A stretch of DNA of 64,000 bases from CALAGB01 sp963713965. Its GTDB lineage: Bacteria > Chloroflexota > Chloroflexia > Thermomicrobiales > Thermomicrobiaceae. The position numbers were made by a program, and so were the translations under genes. The DNA lies in assembly GCA_963713965.1 (NCBI GenBank), contig OY970217.1, positions 558,001 through 622,000 of the forward strand, written 5' to 3'. Below, piece after piece: positions 36,653-44,481 of the stretch (position 1 is the stretch's first letter; each line of letters starts with the position of its first letter). The notes below the pieces were generated by a model that worked only from the letters and a program-made list of their open reading frames with translations, searched no databases and had not been told where the DNA came from.

Positions 36653-37002
36653 TGGTGGAGATGGGGGGAATCGAACCCCCGTCCAGAGAATTCAGTCGAA
36701 GATATCCTACAGGCATAGTCGGCGTTTTTTAACCTCTAGGGAACCCCCACCGACGGGGTTTCACCGAGGTTTACCGGATTATCTTTGGTCGGCATATCCG
36801 GTGGTCAACCGACCGCACCCCGACTAAGTGTCGCCCGCTCCAGATCCGTCAGGGTGAGACCTGGGCAGACGTGGCTACTCTAGTTAGGCAGCCAGAGCGT
36901 ATTGCTCAGTGCCAGTTAATGGCGTGCCCCTTTTTACGAGTCCCGGGGCGACCTCGACCTGCAATCTTCGCACCTACGACCCTGTCGAAACCAGACATCC
37001 CC
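36653..37002 (-). ncRNA. ssrA: Transfer-messenger RNA
   Basis: The minus strand begins GGGGATGTCTGGTTTCGACA and ends with a T-arm (GGTTCGATTCCCCCC) and CATCTCCACCA, so the ends form the seven-pair tRNA-like acceptor stem with encoded CCA. Length is about 350 nt, one-piece. The tag frame at 36928-36884 reads GTPLTGTEQYALAA and stops with TAA; the YALAA end is the usual protease signal. With SmpB, encoded just upstream, it rescues stalled ribosomes. A pseudoknot-forming GC-rich region follows the tag. Confidence 0.97.
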
Positions 37003-37017
37003 GTTGGTGCAGCCTAA

Positions 37018-37046
37018 ATATTACCAATTTTGCCTAGGTTTAGCAA
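37018..37046 (-). promoter_or_regulatory. Promoter of tmRNA
   Basis: TTGCTA, a 17-bp spacer and TAATAT on the minus strand. The start near 37011 leaves a short 5' extension that RNase P would remove at 37002. Confidence 0.78.
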
Positions 37047-37072
37047 CGGATTTGGGGTGATTTCGAAGGGAA

Positions 37073-37558
37073 TCAGGCGCGCTCTTTCAGCGCACGTTCG
37101 ATGTTGCGCTGCGCGTCCCGTTCGGCCATGGCGGCGCGCTTGTCGTATAGCTTCTTGCCGCGTGCCAGCGCCACGTCGACCTTGGCTCGACCCTTACGTA
37201 GCACCAGGCGCACCGGCACCAGCGTGTAGCCGCGCGCTTCGACCTTCGAGCGCAAATAATCGAGCTCGTGCGCATGTACCAACAGCTTTCGCGGCCGGTC
37301 CGGCTCGTGGTTGAAGTAGACGCCGGAATGCTCGTAGGGAGAAATGTGGGCTCCGATTAGCCAGAGCTCTCCGTTTTCAATGCGCGCGTAGGCGTCCCGA
37401 AGATTTACCCTGCCCTGTCGGATCGATTTGATCTCCGACCCGTGCAGCACGACTCCGGCTTCAATGACCTCTTCAACTTGGTAATCGTGATACGCCTTGC
37501 GGTTCGTCGTGACGACCTTCTCGTCGCGTGTCGCCGGGGGCGCCTTCGTCTTCGCCAT
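37073..37558 (-). CDS. smpB: SsrA-binding protein
   Basis: The 161-residue protein has NRKAYHDYQVEEVIEAGVVLHGSEIKSIR, then NLRDAYARIENGELWLIGAHISPYEHS and the basic C-terminal tail with KLYDKRAAMAERDAQRNIERAL, the helix that enters the mRNA channel. It binds tmRNA and brings it to stalled ribosomes. ATG at 37558 matches the family N-terminus. It precedes ssrA by 26 bp on the same strand, so the two are linked, although ssrA has its own promoter. Confidence 0.97.
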   Translation of the reverse strand: MAKTKAPPATRDEKVVTTNRKAYHDYQVEEVIEAGVVLHGSEIKSIRQGRVNLRDAYARIENGELWLIGAHISPYEHSGVYFNHEPDRPRKLLVHAHELDYLRSKVEARGYTLVPVRLVLRKGRAKVDVALARGKKLYDKRAAMAERDAQRNIERALKERA

Positions 37559-37632
37559 AACCGCTAAGTCTACCGGTCCACGACCAACCGAATCAAGCAC
37601 TGGCGGCCATGGCGCACCTCAGGTCGTCCCCG

Positions 37633-37638
37633 TACAAT
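37633..37638 (+). promoter_or_regulatory. -10 element giving a leaderless transcript
   Basis: TACAAT lies six bases before ATG at 37645, so transcription would begin at or next to the start codon. Confidence 0.4.
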
Positions 37639-37644
37639 CGCGAC

Positions 37645-38412
37645 ATGAACGACTCCTTCTATCGCGACGTGGCCCCACTATATGACCTAGAGTTTGACGA
37701 GTTTGATGCGGACCTCGATTTGTATCGAGGCTACGCCGAGATTGTCGGATCACCGATACTCGAGCTCGGCTGCGGGACTGGACGATTGCTGGTGCCGCTA
37801 GCTGAGGCGGGTTATGACGTCATCGGCATCGATTCGTCTCACGAGATGCTGGATCTGGCTCGGAAGCGCGTCGCGGACTCTGGGCTCACGAACGCTGAGC
37901 TGATCCATGGCGACATGCGAGAGCTGCACAATCTGGCGAGCGACTGCTTCCGACTGGTCTTCTGTGCGGTCAACTCGTTCCTTCATCTGGAGTCGCGAGA
38001 TGATCAACTCGCGACCCTGGAGGCGGCTCGTCGAGTTCTCGACGATCGCGGTGTACTCGTCATCGACGTCTTCCACCCCACGCCATCTGCACTGATCGCC
38101 ATAGACGATCGATTCACCTTGGACGGCGATTGGTGCCTTCCAGACGCCACACGTGTCAACCGCTTCTCACAGCGCCGGACTCACCCAGCCGATCAGCTGA
38201 TCGAAACGCAGTTGATCTTCGATCACGTCGACGCCGACGGACGGGTGACGCGGACTATGACGAGCTACCGCACTCGCTATGTCCATCACTTCGAGATGCT
38301 CGGGCTACTCGACAGCGCGGGCTTCGAGCTCGAAGGAGTATATGGATCGTACGCGCTCGATCCGCTTGAAGACGCATCGTCATCGATGATCTTCGTAGCG
38401 CATCGAAAGTAG
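37645..38412 (+). CDS. SAM-dependent class I methyltransferase
   Basis: The 255-residue protein has the class I fold motifs ILELGCGTGRLLVPLA (motif I, about residues 36-51), VIGIDSS (motif II), GDMREL and FRLVFCAVNSFLHL (motif IV), then a C-terminal region with beta strands. The N-terminus YRDVAPLYDLEFDEF is common in small-molecule methyltransferases related to Methyltransf_25. The substrate is unknown. ATG at 37645 lacks a ribosome site but lies just after a -10 element, fitting leaderless translation; an ATG at 37609 is also open. Confidence 0.85.
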   Translation: MNDSFYRDVAPLYDLEFDEFDADLDLYRGYAEIVGSPILELGCGTGRLLVPLAEAGYDVIGIDSSHEMLDLARKRVADSGLTNAELIHGDMRELHNLASDCFRLVFCAVNSFLHLESRDDQLATLEAARRVLDDRGVLVIDVFHPTPSALIAIDDRFTLDGDWCLPDATRVNRFSQRRTHPADQLIETQLIFDHVDADGRVTRTMTSYRTRYVHHFEMLGLLDSAGFELEGVYGSYALDPLEDASSSMIFVAHRK

Positions 38413-38425
38413 GACATCGGGCCTC

Positions 38426-38434
38426 TGCTATACT
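38426..38434 (+). promoter_or_regulatory. Extended -10 promoter for the epimerase-aroA unit
   Basis: TGC-TATACT about 80 bp before the GTG start; no strong -35. Confidence 0.5.
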
Positions 38435-38513
38435 CGCCGCGGACCGGGCCAAAGACGTCAATTTTAAGTGCGGCTTGGTCAACGTCAGGCAGATGTCAAG
38501 GAGATGAGCCACG

Positions 38514-38969
38514 GTGATCGATGGTGTCGAGATCAAGAAGTTGACCACACACGCGGATGAACGCGGAGCGCTCACCGAGCTGCTGCGCCGAGACGATCCA
38601 ATCTTTGAGGGATTTGGTCAATGCTACGTTTCGGTCAGCTATCCGGGAGTCATCCGTGGTTGGCATTACCACAAGAAGCAGACCGACTACTTTACGTGTG
38701 TGCGTGGAATGATCAAGGTGCCTCTCTACGACATGCGCGAAGGTTCGCCCACCAACGGCGAGCTCAACGTCTTCTACATGGGGGACGACAACCGGGTCGT
38801 GGTGAAGATTCCGATCGGCGTATTGCACGGATTCAAGAACATCGGCGTCGAGCCGTGTTATCTGATTAACTTTCCGACCCGGCCCTACGATCCAGCCGAC
38901 CCGGACGAGTACCGCATCCCGCATGACTCACCTGAGATCCCCTACAACTGGGATCTCCAATTCACGTAA
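38514..38969 (+). CDS. dTDP-4-dehydrorhamnose 3,5-epimerase-like cupin
   Basis: The 151-residue protein has the RmlC fold: DERGALTELLRRDD, then VIRGWHYHKKQTDYF with the catalytic-type histidine, IKVPLYDMREGSPT, and GVLHGFKNIG. It is shorter than standard RmlC (about 180) and lacks RmlA/B/D neighbours, so it may be a sugar-nucleotide isomerase of another pathway. GTG start with AAGGAGATG upstream. Its stop is 10 bp before aroA, so the two are co-transcribed. Confidence 0.82.
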   Translation: MIDGVEIKKLTTHADERGALTELLRRDDPIFEGFGQCYVSVSYPGVIRGWHYHKKQTDYFTCVRGMIKVPLYDMREGSPTNGELNVFYMGDDNRVVVKIPIGVLHGFKNIGVEPCYLINFPTRPYDPADPDEYRIPHDSPEIPYNWDLQFT

Positions 38970-38979
38970 GGCTGGATGT

Positions 38980-40281
38980 GTGCCCGATGCAGCTAAGCTC
39001 GTTCCAGATGTGTTGGCAATCGAACCTTTGACGCATTCCGTTGACGCGGATGTGACACTCCCCGGCTCCAAGAGCTACACCAACCGAGCGCTGATTCTCG
39101 CCGCAATGGCTGACGGTCGCAGCACGATCACGTCCGCCCTCTACAGTGACGACACCAAGTACATGGCGGAATCATTGCGACGGCTCGGTGTTCCCGTTCA
39201 CGAGGATGCCGACGGTGAGACATTCATCGTTGATGGCCAAGGTGGCCGAATTCCTGCTGCGCGCGCGGAGCTCTTCGTGGGCAATTCAGGTACGACGGCT
39301 CGCTTCATCACGGCCATGCTGGCGCTCGGAAACGGTGAGTACGAAGTGGACGGCACGGAGCGAATGCGTCAGCGTCCGTTGGCTCCACTGCTGGACGCGC
39401 TGGCCCAGCTCGGGGTGGAAGTCGAATCGCTTGCCATCGTAGGCTGCCCGCCCATCCGCATACGATCTCATGGACTCACCGGCGGGAGCGCGCGGCTTGC
39501 CGGAGACACGAGCAGTCAGTACTTCAGTGCACTCCTCATGATCGGGCCGCTCACGCATGACGGGTTAACCATCGCTGTGGATGGCGACCTGGTGTCCAAG
39601 CCGTATATCGATCTGACCGCTGACGCGATGCGCTCGTTCGGCGCTGACATGATCAATGATGAATACCGCGCGTTCAAAGTTCGGGGCGATCAGACGTATC
39701 GGGCAATCGAGTATGCGGTCGAGCCGGACGCCTCCAGTGCCTCCTACTTCTTCGCACTCGCGGCTGCTACAGGAGGTCGCGTTCGAGTACTGCATCTCGG
39801 CTCGGATTCGGCACAGGGTGATGCCCACTTCGTCGACGTACTAGAAGTGATGGGTTGCAAAGTTCGTCGCGGACCAGATTGGATCGAGGTTCACGGGCCA
39901 AGCAAGTTGAACGGCGTCGACGTGGATATGAACGCGATCTCGGATACCGTTCAAACGCTTGCGGCTATCGCACCGCTCGCGTCATCTCCGGTCACGATTC
40001 GGAACGTGGCTCACATTCGGCACAAGGAGACGGATCGCATCGCCGCAGTCGCGACCGAGCTGAATCGCGTTGGGGCCAGAGTCGAGGAGCGGCCGGACGG
40101 GCTGACCATTCATCCGTCCCAGATGGAGCCAGCCGAGATAGAGACCTATGACGATCATCGCATGGCGATGAGCTTCGCCATTCTCGGATCAGTGGTTCCG
40201 GGGATTGTCATCAAGGATCCCGGCTGCGTGGCCAAGACCTTTCCAGATTTCTTCGAACGTCTAACGGCGATCACCGCGTAG
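38980..40281 (+). CDS. aroA: 3-phosphoshikimate 1-carboxyvinyltransferase (EPSP synthase)
   Basis: The protein has LPGSKSYTNRALILAA near residue 27 (PEP and shikimate-phosphate binding), GNSGTTARF, DGTERMRQRPL, DTSSQYFSALLM and a C-terminal ETYDDHRMAMSFA and DPGCVAKTFPDFF. It joins PEP to shikimate-3-phosphate in aromatic amino-acid synthesis. The GTG at 38980 is chosen as the first start after the upstream gene; TTG at 39013 is another option. The GNSGTTAR loop has the alanine-type small residues usual for the family. It converges with aroC, the next enzyme in the pathway. Confidence 0.95.
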   Translation: MPDAAKLVPDVLAIEPLTHSVDADVTLPGSKSYTNRALILAAMADGRSTITSALYSDDTKYMAESLRRLGVPVHEDADGETFIVDGQGGRIPAARAELFVGNSGTTARFITAMLALGNGEYEVDGTERMRQRPLAPLLDALAQLGVEVESLAIVGCPPIRIRSHGLTGGSARLAGDTSSQYFSALLMIGPLTHDGLTIAVDGDLVSKPYIDLTADAMRSFGADMINDEYRAFKVRGDQTYRAIEYAVEPDASSASYFFALAAATGGRVRVLHLGSDSAQGDAHFVDVLEVMGCKVRRGPDWIEVHGPSKLNGVDVDMNAISDTVQTLAAIAPLASSPVTIRNVAHIRHKETDRIAAVATELNRVGARVEERPDGLTIHPSQMEPAEIETYDDHRMAMSFAILGSVVPGIVIKDPGCVAKTFPDFFERLTAITA

Positions 40282-40290
40282 CGCCAAGCT

Positions 40291-41355
40291 TCAGATGCGC
40301 GCCGCGCGATTGAGCAGATAAAGATCGACTAGTACGAGGGCCATCATGGCCTCCGCCACCGGGACGACCCGCGGGCAGATCGACGGATCGTGCCGACCTT
40401 CGACCAGAACGGTCTGTTCGTTGCCATGAATGTCCACGGTTCGTTGCTCCTGGGCGACCGAGGAAGTCGGCTTGACGGCCACGCGGGCCACGATCTGCTC
40501 ACCATTCGAGATCCCGCCAAGCATTCCACCGGCGTTGTTGGAGATGGTGCGCACACGACCATCTTCCATGAAAAATCCGTCGTTGTGGTCGCGTCCGTGC
40601 ATGGTCACGGCGTCAAAACCCATCCCGATCTCGACACCCTTGACAGCCGGGATGCTCAACATGGCATGTCCGAGTAGCCCATCAAGCTTGTCCATGGTGG
40701 GCTCGCCCAAGCCAGGAGGAACATTGTCGGCGTGGATCTCCACGATGCCGCCGACGCTATTGTTGGAGTCCTTGGCCGCCAGGATGGTCTCGACCATGCG
40801 CTCGGCAGCGACCGGGTCCGGACAGCGAACCAAATTCCGGTCGATCTCCTCACGGTCAAACGTCTCCATGCAAATGGTGTTGAGTTGCCGCACGAACCCA
40901 TACACGTCAATGTCCGCCGTCTCCAAGATTTGACGAGCGATCGAGCCCGCGGCGACACGGCCCCACGTCTCGCGAGCGCTGGAGCGCCCGCCCCCTCGAT
41001 GGTCGCGGATGCCGTATTTGGCCCAGTAGGTGAAGTCTGCGTGTCCGGGCCGAAACAGGTCGCGAATGGCGTCGTATTTGCTGGAGTCGGCGTCCTTGTT
41101 GTAGGTGATGAGTGATATCGGGGCTCCTGTGGTGCGCCCTTCGAAGACTCCGGAGAGGATCGTCACTCGGTCAGTTTCGTTGCGAGGTGAGGTGACCTTA
41201 CTCTGACCGACGCGACGCCGATCCAGATCGTGTTGTATGACCTCTTCGGAGATCTCCAGTCCCGCGGGGCAGCCGTCGATCACGACGCCGAGCGCTGGAC
41301 CGTGCGACTCTCCCCAGGTAGTGATGCGAAATATCGATCCGAACGTGCTTCCCAT
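40291..41355 (-). CDS. aroC: Chorismate synthase
   Basis: The 354-residue protein has the signatures GSIFRITTWGESHGPALG (N-terminal), DHRGGGRSSARETWGRVAAG (FMN and substrate) and DGRVRTISNNAGGMLGGISNG. It converts EPSP to chorismate with reduced FMN. It ends 10 bp from the convergent aroA stop. It is the last gene of a leftward run with the peptide-binding lipoprotein and a GNAT protein. Confidence 0.97.
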   Translation of the reverse strand: MGSTFGSIFRITTWGESHGPALGVVIDGCPAGLEISEEVIQHDLDRRRVGQSKVTSPRNETDRVTILSGVFEGRTTGAPISLITYNKDADSSKYDAIRDLFRPGHADFTYWAKYGIRDHRGGGRSSARETWGRVAAGSIARQILETADIDVYGFVRQLNTICMETFDREEIDRNLVRCPDPVAAERMVETILAAKDSNNSVGGIVEIHADNVPPGLGEPTMDKLDGLLGHAMLSIPAVKGVEIGMGFDAVTMHGRDHNDGFFMEDGRVRTISNNAGGMLGGISNGEQIVARVAVKPTSSVAQEQRTVDIHGNEQTVLVEGRHDPSICPRVVPVAEAMMALVLVDLYLLNRAARI

Positions 41356-41384
41356 TTGCTTCTCTCACTCGACGCCGAATTAAC

Positions 41385-42272
41385 CTACATTGGCTCTGGA
41401 TCAGTCAGCCACTGACCGTAGAGCGCGTAGTCTTGTGACGGCGAACGCCGAAACCCATAGCGCTCATACAGCTGGCGGCTGCGTACGTTTCGCGCCTGAG
41501 TGCTGAGCCCAATTCGTCGTGCACCCGACTCCGCCAGCATATGAACCGCCCAATCGAGCGACTCCAATCCCAGTCCACGTCCCTGCACCGTCGGATCAAC
41601 CGCGATTCGGTCAAGATGCCCCCAGTTGCGGAACCGGGTCACACCGAGGTACGAGACTGCCTTCCCGTCGCCGTTTCGACCCAGATAGATATTGACGCCA
41701 AAACTTCCAACGTAATTGTCGAACTCTGCCCGGCTGTTCCACCACAGCCATGGAAACGAACGATGATCAAGCTCGATCAATTCCCGCGTCAGCGCGGCAT
41801 TCTTGAGATCGACGGGCTCAAATCGCAGTCGGGAATCCGCGATCGTTGTGTACGGTATCTGGTTCAGCTCGTAGATCAGGATTTCCTCGATCAGGTCATA
41901 TCCCGCCGATTGGTAGAAGGCCTGCTGACGCGATTCGTGATGCTCGCTGGCGATGACCAATCGCTTGCCGGACGCCGCGGCGGATTCCCTGAGCTCCTCC
42001 AACAGCGGCACGGCTCCCGACTGGGATGAAAGCTCCATCACCGCCGCAATCTCAGAACGGTGTCGCCAGGGACCGCCAACGACATATTCCCCGGTGTCCG
42101 GAATCCACTGAGACAGTCCAGGATGCTCCTTTACCAGGCGACCAATGTCTTCTCGATCGAACCTGCTTGACCAGCTCAATCTCAGCCTGGAGAGCGTCGG
42201 TATCGTGATCGGCTCGACTCGGATTCGGAAACCAAACGACTCACGATATGAATTGTGCGCCTCTTGCGTCAT
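41385..42272 (-). CDS. GNAT-family N-acetyltransferase
   Basis: The 295-residue protein has a GNAT core in its C-terminal half (about 140-290): RIAVDPTVQGRGLGLESLDWAVHML gives the acetyl-CoA binding V-x-x-x-x-R/Q-G-x-G motif, and QLYERYGFRRS ends the fold. The N-terminal half (FYQSAGYDLIEEILIYEL) looks like a degenerate GNAT repeat, as in two-domain members. The acceptor is unknown. It lies 29 bp upstream of aroC. Confidence 0.82.
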   Translation of the reverse strand: MTQEAHNSYRESFGFRIRVEPITIPTLSRLRLSWSSRFDREDIGRLVKEHPGLSQWIPDTGEYVVGGPWRHRSEIAAVMELSSQSGAVPLLEELRESAAASGKRLVIASEHHESRQQAFYQSAGYDLIEEILIYELNQIPYTTIADSRLRFEPVDLKNAALTRELIELDHRSFPWLWWNSRAEFDNYVGSFGVNIYLGRNGDGKAVSYLGVTRFRNWGHLDRIAVDPTVQGRGLGLESLDWAVHMLAESGARRIGLSTQARNVRSRQLYERYGFRRSPSQDYALYGQWLTDPEPM

Positions 42273-42290
42273 GTTGCGCGCTCCGACCCG

Positions 42291-44030
42291 CTACTTCGTG
42301 ACCCAGACGGATTCGAGCCCCAAAATGCCAACCGGCGAGATTTCGAGCCCGTGAACGTAGGGCTGGACCAGCTCATAGTCTGTGTCTGCGTAGAGCGGGA
42401 TGACGACTGCATCGTCGATAATCTTCTGCTGAGCTTGTTTGTAAAGTGTATCCCGCTTGGATTTGTCCGGCTCCGCCAATGCCTGGTCAAGCAGCTTATC
42501 AACCTCAGGGTTGTTATATCCGACCGAGTTCTCGCTGCTGGTCGAGTAGAAGAGTGCTCTCAGGAAATCTTCGGGATCAGGGTAGTCAGCCACCCAGCTC
42601 TCGGTCGTGGCCGGGAGCCGATGCGCTGTGATGTCACTCAAATAGTCGGAGAACTCCAACTGGACCACGTCCGAATCAAGACCGAGGTTTTGTTTCAACT
42701 GCAATTTCATGGCGACAGGAGCGTATTCGCCACTCGTGTAGACGATCACCCCAGATCCGCCGTTTGCAAGGGACGTTTGTTGTAGCAACGTCTTTGCCGC
42801 CTCGGGATCATACGCTGGTACGTTTGCCGACCAGTCCGTGTCGTCAAGACCAGGCGGAACGATCCCATTGAGCGCCTGGACGTGACCGTCGTAGGTGACG
42901 GTGGCGATCTTGGTTCGATCGAACGCCATGATCAGCGCTTTGCGCACGTTGATGTCGTCGAACGGAGCCATGTTGGGATTGAGCAGGATGTAGCTGGTCG
43001 CCAACAGTGGTTGAACCACGAGCTGCCCTCGGTACGGCGAATTAGATGCCTGCACCCGATCAACGGCGTCACTCGGAACGCTGGCCCAAGCAACTTGGTT
43101 CCGTTCATACAGAGTAAATGGATCACCCGCGGTCACGCCAAAAAGTATTGTCACCGTCTGCAACGTCGGTGGCTCGACGATGTACTTTTGATTGCCCGAC
43201 AGGACGATTTGCGAGCCAACCTTCCAGCTTGAGATGGTGAATGGACCGCTGGCGTCGGGTGATCTCCACCATTCCCCACCTTTTGCCACGTCGGAAGGAT
43301 CGACCACGGACGCAGGGGTACTGGCTAATTTGACCAGGAAGTCAGCCACAGCGTGCGTCAACGTGATCGTCAACGTGTGATCGTCAACGACCTTGACTCC
43401 GGAAATGTGATTGGCGTTTCCGGATGCCCGCTCGTTCACGCCCACGATGTCTGTCAGGAATGTCAGGGCGGGAATGGCTCCTCCAGCTTGTTGGCCGATG
43501 CTGGGATCAGTTGCGCGGTTCAACGAGTACTGGACATCTTCGGCGGTAATCGCCTTCCCGCTCGAGAACTTCAGTCCCTCACGCAGGTGAAAGGTGTATG
43601 TAAGCTGATCGCTTGAGATATCGATCTTCTCGGAGAGATCGGGTGCTGGTTTCAGGTCCGTCGTCAGTTTCACCAGTCCGCGGAAAACCTGCCGGGCGTA
43701 GAATGCCGAATCGGCATCTCGAATGATGGCCGGGTCAAGCGTTGGCGGGTCGGTCGATCCTCCCGCGATGGTGATCGCTTGTTTGCCACTCGGCGCCGGT
43801 TTCTGAAGCACCGGAGTCGTGGTCGCAACCGCCGCAGGGCTGCCGATGTCGGTTGCCGTTGGCTCGGCATGTGTGGTGGGAGTGACGTTGGACGGGACGG
43901 AGCCATCTGTCGACACAGCGGTCGACCCGGTCGAAGTAGATTTAGGGTTCGAATTCTTTGAGGTCAATGAGCAGCTTGTCAGGAGGAGCATCAATGCCAC
44001 GATGATGGGCATCTGGCGTATCAGAGCCAT
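42291..44030 (-). CDS. Oligopeptide-type ABC transporter substrate-binding lipoprotein
   Basis: The 579-residue protein has a lipoprotein signal (MPIIVALMLLLTSC), a serine/threonine linker and an SBP_bac_5 domain: DPPTLDPAIIRDADS, LREGLKFSSGKAITAEDVQYSLNRA, AFDRTKI and the C-terminal YTSGEYAPVA and DYPDPEDFLRALFYS. It would bind peptides or nickel-like ligands outside the membrane. No permease or ATPase genes adjoin it, so its transporter is encoded elsewhere. The start at 44030 is set by the signal peptide; the frame stays open far upstream but is not coding there. It begins a run with GNAT and aroC. Confidence 0.9.
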   Translation of the reverse strand: MALIRQMPIIVALMLLLTSCSLTSKNSNPKSTSTGSTAVSTDGSVPSNVTPTTHAEPTATDIGSPAAVATTTPVLQKPAPSGKQAITIAGGSTDPPTLDPAIIRDADSAFYARQVFRGLVKLTTDLKPAPDLSEKIDISSDQLTYTFHLREGLKFSSGKAITAEDVQYSLNRATDPSIGQQAGGAIPALTFLTDIVGVNERASGNANHISGVKVVDDHTLTITLTHAVADFLVKLASTPASVVDPSDVAKGGEWWRSPDASGPFTISSWKVGSQIVLSGNQKYIVEPPTLQTVTILFGVTAGDPFTLYERNQVAWASVPSDAVDRVQASNSPYRGQLVVQPLLATSYILLNPNMAPFDDINVRKALIMAFDRTKIATVTYDGHVQALNGIVPPGLDDTDWSANVPAYDPEAAKTLLQQTSLANGGSGVIVYTSGEYAPVAMKLQLKQNLGLDSDVVQLEFSDYLSDITAHRLPATTESWVADYPDPEDFLRALFYSTSSENSVGYNNPEVDKLLDQALAEPDKSKRDTLYKQAQQKIIDDAVVIPLYADTDYELVQPYVHGLEISPVGILGLESVWVTK

Positions 44031-44303
44031 TCTCCTACCACCACGCCAACCTATCGGGCTGTACTCAAAATCCACGCGATGTCTCATATAGAGTAGTGTA
44101 CAAGCGCAATCCAGACGTGGCGACGCTTCGAGCCACCAAGAGGTCGGTAATACGCGATCAGGAGCGTTTGTCGCAGCGGTTGCGTCACGGTCTTGCGACA
44201 AGATGTCGAGGCGCAGTGAGCAGAAGTCCCGCTGACGAGAAGCGCTGCCATCGCATGCCAAACGCACCGAAAACGGCATCAGTCGGCATTGAAGGACCAT
44301 TGG

Positions 44304-44471
44304 ATGCCACTTGATCGGTCGAACCTGCCATTGACATTGGCAGCAATCTTGCTTTTTATGGTGGTAGACGAGTGGCTTCTCGTGGTGCCCCGGGAAATCG
44401 CTCCGACACGCTACGTGGCCACCGCCAGGCGCCTCATCGGGTGTTGGGCAGCCCTTCAATGTGGACAATGA
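44304..44471 (+). CDS. Possible small membrane protein
   Basis: A 55-residue frame from ATG at 44304, with GAAGGA upstream, contains a hydrophobic helix (LPLTLAAILLFMVV) and a basic second half. It overlaps the promoter of the next gene. The codon pattern is not clearly coding, and the evidence is only the ribosome site plus the helix. Confidence 0.22.
   Translation: MPLDRSNLPLTLAAILLFMVVDEWLLVVPREIAPTRYVATARRLIGCWAALQCGQ
44331..44359 (+). promoter_or_regulatory. Promoter for the Ig/LGFP-module protein
   Basis: TTGACA (44331-44336), a 17-bp spacer and TTTTAT (44354-44359). Transcription would start near 44366, about 115 nt before the ATG. Confidence 0.45.
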
Positions 44472-44481
44472 GGTCTCGCCG

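Noticed and set aside
36624..36827. Forward frame with GGDGGNRTPVQ
   Set aside because: It is the antisense of tmRNA; this type of sequence is a common false protein.
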